64,000 bases of DNA, from contig JANHCV010000016.1 in the NCBI GenBank assembly GCA_025594325.1, positions 186,001 to 250,000 on the forward strand, written 5' to 3'. The translations under genes and the position numbers were made by a program. Under the pieces are notes generated by a model that saw nothing but the letters and a program-made list of their open reading frames with translations, made no database searches and had not been told where the DNA came from. Positions 27,771 through 37,002 of the stretch are shown here, piece after piece (within the stretch, counting starts at the first letter, position 1; each line of letters starts with the position of its first letter). The DNA comes from Blastocladiella emersonii ATCC 22665 (Eukaryota > Blastocladiomycota > Blastocladiomycetes > Blastocladiales > Blastocladiaceae).

Positions 27771-28571
27771 TCACAGAGAAAATCTGAAGAGTCCAGTCTC
27801 GTCAAGAATCATGTCTAGCAGGAGCAGCGACTCCACATGGAGTGAAAGGAGTTGGGCTGCCATTGCGCTGGGCGCGAACTTGGCCTCATCATCGTCGCAA
27901 AGATCTTCTTACTGGTACTCAAGAGCGTGAAGTCGCTCCAGGTAGGCTTGATTGCGCGCTCGCCGCATTGCGGTCTCAAAAGCAGCAAGTCCCAGCTTTT
28001 TCGTTCTTGGCTGACGCCTGCGGCGGTACGACGCGAGTTCCTTGTGGACCCTGGCAAGCTCGCGTCCCGCGAGTTCAAGTGTCCAATTGACGCTAGCCAT
28101 GATTTTTCTCGCAGCAAGAACGGTGGGGCGGCGAGCTGAACAAAGGCGGGCGCCTTTCAGTTTGGACTTGACCTTGCAAGGAATTTCGTCAACTCTGAAC
28201 ACGGTCATTGTAAGTCGTTTCGGGACAGTATGCTTCGCAATCAGTTGAAGATATCCGGAAACCGAACGGCTTTCTCTTTCATCAATCTTCGCGAGGTACC
28301 AAACATTGACCAGTCAAGGCTGGTGAGAAAAGCTGTCAGGGCCCCCACCCCATCACAGCGGTCAAGCAATGCAACGATGGCGATGTACTTTGCCATGAGC
28401 GAAGAGAAATGCCTGCCTTGAAGACGATTGAGAATGGGGCAAAGTTGGCTCGCCAGGACGATGTTGACTGGAATGTAACCAATGACGAACTGCCTGCGCG
28501 TCGCGATGCGTCGCTCACCGCCTCCCGTGGATGCAATAGTTGATTCATCAGCAGTTTTGGGTGGTCAGCAG
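27771..28571 (-). pseudogene. Degraded second member of the unknown family
   Basis: Leftward frames carry the family motifs in order. From about 28520, ATRRQFVIGYIPVNIVLASQ and a segment through LLDRCDGVGALTAFLTSLDW reach a stop near 28250. From ATG 28208 follow LAARKIMASVNWTLELAG and a basic stretch to a TAA at about 27911-27909. The same frame then continues with EDLCDDDEAKFAPSAMAAQL and LLSLHVESLLLLDMI to TGA 27773-27771. These match the split gene (22834-23399) and the relative at 31367 position by position. At least two breaks (a frame change near 28210-28250 and an in-frame TAA) make it a pseudogene or a multi-intron gene I cannot resolve. Confidence 0.55.
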
Positions 28572-28817
28572 CGGGAGAGAGCTATCGCTGGGAACCTTAG
28601 TGGCTGATGGAAGCGGTTTACGTCACGCGAAATTGTTGTTAGACGCATGCATTCGAGCGCTCGCTGCATGCAAAAGCGTGTAAGGATGTAATTTATTAAT
28701 CCGCTTTGTGGCAGAGAGGTGTCCATGTATCGCATCTGGTTTGGAACGATATGCGTGCGGTACGATGAGGGAAAGTGAGCAAGCTAGCTTGACTGTCAAC
28801 TTGGGGCCGTGACTTAC

Positions 28818-29003
28818 TCGCCAGAAGCTGGCTCGGTCGTTGCGCAGGATCTCAGGGAAGACATTCTCACTACAGCAGTAGGAAGAGTTATTAAGGAAAA
28901 AAAATGAGGTGCTCTGGACCGAAACCGCGTACATTTCTGCAGCGACGGCCGCCTTAAACTTGGCAAACTCGGCCAGGTCGGCATCCTTGACGTCGGCATT
29001 CAT
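28818..29003 (-). CDS. Possible small spliced gene, hypothetical
   Basis: From ATG 29003, exon a runs to 28933, an intron of 63 nt (28932-28870, donor GTACGC, acceptor CTGTAG) joins in phase to exon b 28869-28818, and a consensus GTAAGT donor follows at 28817. The protein is helical and acidic, then ENVFPEILRNDRASFWR. A longer frame upstream (from ATG 29138, with RIQRLQREKRAIEAVLYDGF) is in the same frame but separated by a TAG at 29015-29013. The downstream exon was not found. It may be a remnant. Confidence 0.35.
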
Positions 29004-29138
29004 GCGCTGGATCTAGTGCTTCTTGAATCCGTCGTACAGCACAGCTTCGATTGCGCGCTTCTCCCTCTGCAGACGCTGGATGCGGGCGACGTCAACGTGC
29101 GCCTGCACGTTAGCCATGGTCGATTTGCTGAGCGACAT

Positions 29139-29525
29139 TCTACACGCGTCTGGAAGTTGGCGATTTGCTTCATCGCAGGAACTGTGCGGGCGGAGTGCAG
29201 TGCATACGTTTCGTCGTTATGTGAGGCGACCCAAGGGGCAAACAGCAGTCGCGCGCGGCCGGGTTGACAGCGCACGCGCGCGGGCGGGTCGCGAGCGCTG
29301 GCGCAACGCGTGGCGATCATCGTGTGACCGCACGCCACTTGGAACGCGTCTCGCAGCACGTCTCTAATTGAACGCGAGCGCAAGTCGGCAAACTTGATGC
29401 CGTGATCGTGTTGCGACGCATGCAGTCATAACAGGAGCCGTCCGGGGATCACGGCTTTCTTGGGCGCTGAGAGCAGACACTCTCTGACAGCGTCGAGTAC
29501 AACGAATTCAGGATATGTATCAAAG
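29139..29525. other. Intergenic, no gene seen
   Basis: 387 bp between the possible small gene and the 3' end of BMT5. Only overlapping short frames on both strands. Confidence 0.4.
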
Positions 29526-30675
29526 CTACTCGTCATCAAAATCGTCGCCGTCCGAGTCCGCCTGCTTGGGCGCGGGCACTGACGTTGTCCGCGCGCGCTT
29601 GCTGGGCGGCAGTGCCGACTCGATCAGGGCCGCGGTCGCCGCGGCCTTGCGCTTGAGCGTCTTGGCGTCGATCTTCTCGCCCGTCTGCGCGGCCTCGATG
29701 CGCGCCAAGATCTCGTCGTTGGCCGTCGCGAAGATGTACGTCCGCGCGTGGCGGATCTCGGCGTTGGCGGCGGCTGAGATCTTGGCGTCGAAACCAAGCG
29801 TGCGGCGGTGCTCGTAGCCCGGGTACAGGTCGGGGAAGAAGGCTACATTTCGCGCGCGTGAGAGGTTAGCACACGCTACGAGGTCGAAACGCTGGCCGAG
29901 GAAACGTACGGAACGAGGCCTTGGTGATGAGCCCCGACATCTTGGCCAGCCGCTTGACGCCCCACAGGTCGTACGGGTTGCCCGCCTTGACCGTGACGAC
30001 GAACTCGGTGGTCAGCGAGCTGATCGCCGTCGACGACTTGAAGAACTTGAGGAGCAGCTCCTGGTTCGCGCGCACGTTGCGGTCCTGGTTCTTGATACCG
30101 AGACCGACGTGCGGGAAGTTGAACACGATCTTGGAGAAGGTCTTGCCCTTGAGCGCCGGCACCTTGTTGAGCGCCGTCGCGTCGATGCCGAACAGGACCG
30201 TGCCGTCGAGGTTGTTCTTGAGGTCGGCGATGATCTCGGCCGCGTCGGGGTACTTTTCCGCGACGGTCGCCTCGTCGTCGTACGCCGTCGCGATCACGTT
30301 TGCGCCTGACCCGAGCACCTGCGCCACGGCGCGCGCAAACGAGAAGTTGCCCTCGCCGACCAGCAGGATCGTGTCATCGAGCGTGTACGGCACGTAGTCA
30401 TGGCGTTGCCCAGGTGCGGGGACGGCGGCGGCGGCGGGAGCTGACGACTCGTCACCGCCGTTGCTCGCGGCCACCGAGGTAGCGGGAGCGGCAGCGGGCT
30501 TCGACGCGTTCTTCGAGTGACCGGGCCCCTTGCCCTTGAGCTTCCCGCCCGCCACCGCCGATTTGGGGTGCGTCTGCTGATTGTGATGAACCTGGCGGTC
30601 CTTTTTGGCCTGCTTGCCGTGCGTCGCCAGGAACTTGTTGAGCTGCGTCTTGAGCTTCGCCTTCTTTGGTGCCAT
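29526..30675 (-). CDS. BMT5: 25S rRNA (uracil-N3) methyltransferase, BMT5 family (360 aa)
   Basis: Exon 1 is 30675-29910, the intron is 29909-29843 (67 nt, GTACGT donor, TGTAG acceptor) and exon 2 is 29842-29526. The N-terminus is a Lys/Gln-rich nucleolar-type tail. ILLVGEGNFSFARAVAQ is the S-adenosylmethionine-binding hallmark of the BMT5/DUF2431 family. KIVFNFPHVGLGIKNQDRN, a VKAGNPYDLWGVKRLAK segment and, after splicing, FPDLYPGYEHRRTLG complete the domain. Yeast Bmt5 methylates N3 of a uridine in 25S rRNA in the nucleolus. The tail after residue 300 is charged and ends DFDDE. ATG 30675 is preferred over an upstream in-frame ATG because the family begins with a basic APKKAKLK-type stretch. 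Confidence 0.92.
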
Positions 30676-31366
30676 TGCAGAAAGTGTGTTTTGTGAAAGA
30701 GACAGGGTACGTGGAGCGTGGGGCAGCTGAGGCGAGAGCGCGGGGCAGGTCGAGTTGCGCCACATGTTGATCGCGTCACCTGATCTGCTTCCATGGACAA
30801 CGCGTCGACCGGCTCTCAGGCTGGCGCTGCCAGCGCGATGAGCGGTTCAATCTTTGAGAATAAAGAGATATGGTAATGCCTGCTAAGGATGTCCTTATTC
30901 CCTCAGCCCAGGAGAGATAGCGCAGCGTGCAACGTCCAACGCGGCTGCAAGTCTGATGCTGGACCTGATGCTGGACCACTCAACGAACTAAGCGCACTTA
31001 TATCTCGAGCACTTTGGTTGCTTTCAGTCGCGTTTGTTCTTGGCGACCGATTCCCGATGGGATCACGGACGTGATCACCACCTCAATCAGTGTGGCACAA
31101 CGCGTAACATCAGAGTAGCAGTTCGTTCCCTGCGCATGTCCGGTGGCGACCATGGGACGAGATGAATGGGGAGCATAGTCTTACTTGCGACTCGTTAAAT
31201 TGTTCGTTCGCCACCCGCACCAACCATGACCTGGCCAAGTGTCCGAGTTTCGCGCAACGATATCCAGAAACTTGTCATGGCAGGTACGGTCCCTGGTTTA
31301 CGGTACGTAGAACGTGTTCCTCGTCCGCGTTATTCGACAACTATGATAGATATGCGCACGTCACAT
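30676..31366. other. Intergenic, AT-richer, no gene seen
   Basis: About 690 bp upstream of BMT5. Short frames only. The Pyr-rich leader next to ATG 30675 is the likely BMT5 5' UTR. Confidence 0.4.
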
Positions 31367-31690
31367 CTAGTCTTTGGGCGTCAACGCCCGTTCAGGGATT
31401 GAAGCACACGCTACGAACTTCTTCTCCCACTCCACACATCTCATCGCCTCGAATACACTGAAGTACTCGGCGAGGAGCGCAATTAGGTACGGGACTGTCG
31501 ACTTTGGTAACTCGCTTTCGTCGTCAAAAAGGTCCCGAAGCTCGTCGCACCTGGCCAAGAGCGCATCAACACGAAGCATGACTGCGCCGTAGTGGGCGCG
31601 CAACTCGACAAGTGAGGAGCATAATGTATCCATCTCACAGAACAGTCGTTGGCTCGCTCTCATGAAAACAGTCGTGGCTCGAATGCGCAA
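31367..31690 (-). CDS. Third member of the unknown family, C-terminal part (107 aa)
   Basis: A leftward frame from ATG 31690 to 31367. SSLVELRAHYGAVMLRVDAL and LLARCDELRDLFDDESELP match IRAHQAAMVLRLDLLLASC plus WDDED of the split gene. VPYLIALLAEYFSVFEAM continues like the displaced tail at 10390-10490. The N-terminal two thirds of the family are absent; the upstream frame carries stops. It is either a truncated relic or a short paralog. Function unknown. Confidence 0.5.
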   Translation of the reverse strand: MRIRATTVFMRASQRLFCEMDTLCSSLVELRAHYGAVMLRVDALLARCDELRDLFDDESELPKSTVPYLIALLAEYFSVFEAMRCVEWEKKFVACASIPERALTPKD

Positions 31691-32054
31691 CTACTCGGAT
31701 GGTCGTGGCCATGGTCAGAGCTCAAGCGGCAGCTCGATCGTTGAACGGTCGCGGTTCGAAGGCGGGAGTTCTATTAAGAGCGTCGACCTTGATTTTGTCT
31801 CGAGAACGGCGATCCCGGTAACCCGCGAGGAGTCGTCGGCGATGGGACTCGATGTTCGTGATGATCGGGAAATGATCAGTGTGGCGCAACGCGTCTCGTC
31901 TGGGTCGCGTCTCGTCTGGGTCGCGTCTCGTCTGGGTCGCGTCTCGGCTGGGTCGCGTCTCGCCCCGACCTCCGCCGCTGCTGACCGCCCACAAGACAAA
32001 TTTGGAGATCAATAACTATGTACAGGTTTCAAATAACACAAATCAATCACAAAC
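31691..32054. other. Intergenic with tandem repeat
   Basis: 364 bp between the family relic and the 3' end of the ligase gene. It contains the 16-bp tandem repeat at 31894-31957 and nothing else recognisable. Confidence 0.4.
31894..31957. repeat. 16-bp tandem repeat, four copies
   Basis: Unit TCTCGTCTGGGTCGCG: three perfect copies and a fourth with one change (TCTCGGCTGGGTCGCG). The unit length is not a multiple of three, so all frames stay open, which explains spurious open frames here. Confidence 0.9.
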
Positions 32055-34049
32055 CTACTCGTCGCCGGGCCCGTTGTTGAACACAGGGTCAGACGGCTCA
32101 GTGCGGTCAGGCTCCGCGACGCCGAGGTACCTCGGGAACCGCGGGATGCCGTCGCGCGTGAGCTCCTGGCACTTGTACTTGATGAGCGAGCCGATGGGCG
32201 GCGCCTTGCTCAGCTCGCGCTCGTCGGCCTTGAACCCGGACCCGACGCGGAACTCCTTGCCGCTCGCCATGCGGCACTCGAGCGCGCCCAGCATGCCGCC
32301 GAACTTGCCCGAGGTCGAGAGCTGGTGCCCGATGACGAGCGCCTCGCCGTCGGCAAATGACTTTACTTTTTTAAGGCTGTGGGAACGGCCGAAGGCGTAG
32401 GCGGACTTGGGTTCGCGGAGCATGAGGCCCTCGCCGCCCTGCTTCTCGATCTCGTCGAGGGCCTGCAGGACGTGGTCGACGCCGGTGCACACGACGTGCG
32501 GGACGAGCTTGAGCTGCGGGTGCTTGGAGGTGTCGAGGAACTTCTGGATGGCGGCGATGCGGGTCTCGAAGGGGCCGGGGACCGAGGGCGCGTCGAAGAT
32601 GTGGTAGTAGACCGTCTTCCAGCGCGCGTCGCCGCCGGCCGCGCGCACGATGGACGTGGTCGACTGGAACATGCCGCGGCCGCAGAACAGCTCGCCGTCG
32701 AGCGCCATGTCGGCGGGCATGCCCTCGATGAACCAGTCCGGGACAGGGAACTCGTTGTGGGCGCGCGAGAAGAAGCCGCGGCGGTGTGGGCAGAAGTAGG
32801 CGCGCAGCCCGTCGAGCTTCTCGGACATGTGCCAGCCCGTCGGGTTGTCCTTTTCCGGGTTCCACTTGTGCGCGAGCAGCACGTTGATGTTGTGCGAGGT
32901 CTCGGTGCCCTTGCGCGCCGTCGCGCCGGCCGACCGCTTGGGCCGGGACGAGGCGGCGGCGGGCGCGGCGCCGCACCGCGCGGCCTCGTACTCCTCGCCG
33001 AGCATCTGCTTGAGGTGCTTGCACGTGCGCGCGTCGACGGGAGTCTTCTGCATGCGCCACGAGGGGCACGTCTGTGTGGAAAAGGGTTGTTGTGGTTAGC
33101 CGGTGTTCGAGGAGAGAGAGCAAAGGGGAAAGCGGTAACGTACGCAGCTGTAGTGGTCATTGACGCGCTTGACCTTGTACGACGAGCTGCTCGACGCGGA
33201 CTCGACGAGGACCGTCTCGCCGTCGGCGAGGACGCGCAGCGGGGCGATGCCGGCGACGTACGCCGTGGCCTCGTCCATGACGCCCGACGCGAGGTCGGCG
33301 ACCGTGACGGCCGGGTGGTCGACGAGGAGGCCGGCGGCGGCGGCGGTCGAGGACGCGGCAGCCGCGGGAGCGTCGGACGCCGACGGGTGACCGTTGAGGC
33401 GGGCCTGCCACTGGTCCTCGGTCAGGATGGTGACGCCCGACTCGCGCGCCTTGGCGACCTTGGCGCCGTCCACGTCGACGGCGACCAGGATCGTCGTCTT
33501 CTTGGTCACACTGCTGCCGAACTTGTACCCGAAGCTCTCGGCCTGCGCCGTCGCCTCCTTGCGCGTCATGGTCGACAGGGTGCCCGAGAAGACGACGACG
33601 TGGTCGGCGGGCGAGCCGCCAGCCGACGTCGACGGCGCGGACGCGGCGGTCGGCGAGGTAGCGACCGGCTTGGCGGCGGGGGCAGCGCGCGCGCGCTTCG
33701 GCTTGGGCGCGGGCTCCTCCTCGTCCTCGTCGTCCTCCTCGCCATCCTCGTCGTCGGCAGCTGCGGCGGCGCGGGTGCGCTTGAGGTTCTTGGGCTTGGC
33801 GGGCGGCGCGTCGCGGACCTCGACGCCGGCGTCGCGCAGCATGGTGACGAACTCGGCCTCGGACACGCACTTGACGCCGCGCTCCTCGGCCTGCGCGACC
33901 TTTTCGCCGGCGTCGACGCCGACGACGAGCAGGTTCACCTTCTTGTTGAAGTTGGACGCGACAGCGTAGCCCGCCGACTTGGCGGCGGCCGTGGCCTCCT
34001 TGCGCGGCAGCGCGAGCGTGCCCGTGAACAGGATCGTGGTGTCGGCCAT
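32055..34049 (-). CDS. BRCT-BRCT-SWIM-ATP-dependent DNA ligase protein (640 aa)
   Basis: Exon 1 is 34049-33144 (302 codons), the intron is 33143-33072 (72 nt, GTACGT donor, CACAG acceptor) and exon 2 is 33071-32055. BRCT 1 spans about residues 3-80 and BRCT 2 about 148-225, separated by an acidic and KR-rich linker. The exon junction falls inside a SWIM zinc finger: C302-x-C304 ... C319-x-H321. The ligase domain follows from about 365: SEKLDGLRAYF holds the motif I lysine (K387), DMALDGELFCGRGMFQ motif III, GGEGLMLREP motif IV and SLKKVKSF motif V. The ligase part resembles compact bacterial-type ATP ligases rather than Cdc9 or Lig4. A role in DNA repair is likely. It is divergent from DRS1. 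Confidence 0.85.
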
Positions 34050-34472
34050 GGTGGTGATTCGTGGGCTAGATACGTTGTGTGTGGCGATCCATGGTGGGGA
34101 GGGGGGAGAGCGGTCCTTTATAGTCGCGTCGGCGCGCGGTGGGCCACGCGGCGGGCCACGGCGGGCGACGGGCCGGGCAGCAGCGGTCGCCCACCACGGA
34201 ATGAAGGGACTCCGAGGTGGGAGACGCGACTCACTCGAAGCGCGTGTGGCGTTGCCGGTGCGCCGCGCTGCGTCGACTCACGGATTTACTGGTGCCTGTG
34301 CCCTCGCGACGGGCCAGGTGCGCCCACCTGACTTCAAGTCGCACCTTTCCGCCACGCTCGCGACTGCACCCCACGCGCCGCCGCTGCCGCCACGGCCGCG
34401 CGACGTGCGGTGACGACGACGTCGAGATCCCAGCGATCGTGCAACAAGCACTACCACGTAACTTGATCCACC
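34050..34472. other. Divergent promoter region
   Basis: 423 bp between the starts of the ligase protein gene and DRS1. It includes GGAGAGCGGTCCTTTATAGTC upstream of the ligase start (a weak TATA-like TTTATAG at about 34117-34123). No gene. Confidence 0.4.
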
Positions 34473-36954
34473 ATGGTCCTCGACTTTGGCCCCGGCACGC
34501 TGCTCGACGACGCCGACGTCAAGGTGTACGCGTCCGACTCGGACGAGGAGGACACGGGCAAGCGCATCGTGCAGACCAAGGCTAAGAAGCAGAAGAAGCA
34601 GGCCAAGAAGGCTAAGGCCTCTGCTGCCGAGTCGGACGATGACGAGTCCGCCGCGGCCGAGGCTGCCCGCAAGGCCAACGCGGGCAAGTCGCTCGACCTG
34701 AACCCCGACTTCACCTTCTCGCTCGACACGGTCGGCGCCGGCGGCATCATCCACCCGTGGGACATCACGGACGCCCGCGCCAAGCTGCGCACCCGCACCG
34801 GCACCTACACCAGTATTGACGACAAGATCGCCAAACGCGTCAAGAAGTCGGCTGGTGACGATGAAGACGACGAGGATGATGAGGACGAGGACGAGGCCGA
34901 GGATGCCGTCGAGGAGAGCAAGGAGGCTGTCGCTGCCGCGGCGGATGTCGAGGAGGACGACGACATGGACGTGGACGGCGATGACGATGAGGACGCAGAA
35001 GAGGAGGATGAGAACAGCGAGGACGAGGGCGAGGACGAGGATGTCGTTCGCGACCGCGAAATGGTACGTGACCGCCCACCACGCGCGTACCCGATCCCGC
35101 GCAGCCCGCTCACTCGACATCACGAACAACGACTTGTAGGAGAAGCGGAAAGCCGAGTACTTCGAGACGGTCGAGGAGCCCGACGAGGAGGACCTGCCGA
35201 CCACGTTCGGCGCCATGAACCTGTCGCGCCCCGTCATCAAGGGCCTGACGCACCTCGGCTTCACGGCCCCGACCATCATCCAGGCCCGCACCATCCCCAT
35301 TGCGCTCATGGGCAAGGACATTGTCGGTGGCGCCGTGACCGGGTCCGGCAAGACGCTCGCCTTCATGATCCCGATCCTCGAGCGCCTGCTGTTCCGCCCC
35401 AAGGCGACCGCCGTGACGCGCGTCCTGGTGCTCGCGCCGACGCGAGAGCTCGCCATCCAGTGCCACTCGGTCGCGACCAAGGTGTCGCAGTTCACGGACA
35501 TCTCGATCGCGCTCGCCGTCGGTGGGCTCAGCATCAAGCAGCAGGAGGCCGAGCTGCGCAAGCAGCCCGACGTGCTCATCGCGACGCCCGGCCGACTCAT
35601 CGACTTCATCCACAACTCGTCCTTCTTCACGCTCGACTCGATCGAGATCCTGGTCATGGACGAGGCCGACCGGATGCTCGAGGACGGGTTCGCCGACGCG
35701 CTCAACGAGATTGTCAAGAACGCGCCGCGGTCGCGCCAGACCATGCTGTTCTCGGCCACCATGACCGACAACGTCGACCAGCTCATCCGCATGTCGCTGA
35801 CGCACCCGGTGCGCCTCTTCGTCGACTCGACGCAGGCCACGTCGCACCGCCTCGTGCAGGAGTTCATCCGCGTGCGCCCGAACCGCGAGGACGACCGCCC
35901 CGCGATCCTGCTCGCCCTGTGCAAGCGCACCTTCAAGGACAAGTGCATCGTCTTCTTCAAGTCCAAGGCCGCCGCCCACCAGATGAAGATCCTGTTCGGC
36001 CTCCACGGCCTGCGCGCCGCCGAGCTCCACGGCAACCTCAGCCAGGAGCAGCGACTCGACGCGCTCGAGCAGTTCCGCGACGGGTCCGTCGACTTTTTGC
36101 TCGCGACCGACCTCGCCGCCCGCGGTATCGACATCAAGGGTATCGAGACGGTGATCAACTACAACGTGCCCGTGGCGCACCCGCAGTACCTGCACCGTGT
36201 CGGGCGTACCGCGCGTGCGGGCCGCGCCGGTCGCGCCGTGTCGCTCGTCGGTGAGGCCGACCGCAAGCTGCTCCGCCTCGTCATCAAGCACGCGACGTCG
36301 GCCGACCAGATCAAGCACCGCACGATCCCCGTCGCCGTCATCGACAAGTACGCGGCCAAGGTCGAGGCGTCCAAGGACGACATCCGCGCGGTCCTCGACG
36401 AGGAGCGCCAGGAGAAGTCCCTCCGCGCCGCCGAGCAGGAGATCACGCGTGCGCAGAACCTGATTGACCACCGCGACGAGATCATGGCCCGCCCGAAGCG
36501 CGAGTGGTTCCAGTCCAACAAGGACCGCGAGAAGTCGCGCGTCGCGTCGGCCCGCGACGCCGGCCACGTCTCGGCCGCTGACGCCAAGGCCGCGCTCGAG
36601 GCCGCCAAGAAGCGGCCCGCCCACGGCCCGCTCGACGGCATGTCGCGCAAGAAGAAGCGCCGCATGATGAGCAAGGACGAGGACGATATCGCTGCGCAGC
36701 GCGACGGCGCACGCGCCGCCAAGGCCGCCAAGAAGTCGGCCCGCCCCGAGCGCATGCACGTCGTCAAGGAGGGGTCCACGGGCGGCGGGCCCGGCGGCAA
36801 GAAGAAGAAGATCAAGGGGTTCGAGGCCGACCTGCGCGGCGGCAACAAGCGCGCGTCCGGACCACGCGCCGGCGCCGGCGCCAAGGGCGGCAAGGGCAAG
36901 GCCATGGCCAAGATCAAGAACAAGTCCAAGGCCAAGGGCAAGGGCCGCAAGTGA
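34473..36954 (+). CDS. DRS1: DEAD-box ATP-dependent RNA helicase DRS1 (801 aa)
   Basis: Exon 1 is 34473-35063, the intron is 35064-35139 (76 nt, GTACGTG donor, TTGTAG acceptor) and exon 2 is 35140-36954. The N-terminus is long and acidic. Helicase motifs in order: Q motif GFTAPTIIQARTIP, Walker A AVTGSGKT, PTRELAIQ, TPGRLIDF, DEAD in VMDEADRML, SAT in FSATMTDN, ATDLAARGID and HRVGRTARAGRAG. The C-terminus is Lys/Gly-rich and nucleolar in style. The layout and length match yeast Drs1 / human DDX27, which act in pre-60S ribosome assembly in the nucleolus. ATG 34473 has a CCACC-ATGG context. It is convergent with EXO5, with 48 bp between stops. Confidence 0.93.
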
Positions 36955-37002
36955 GTCGTCCGTGCGCGAGAGCATACTAGTCCTTTTATATATACACATC
37001 AC

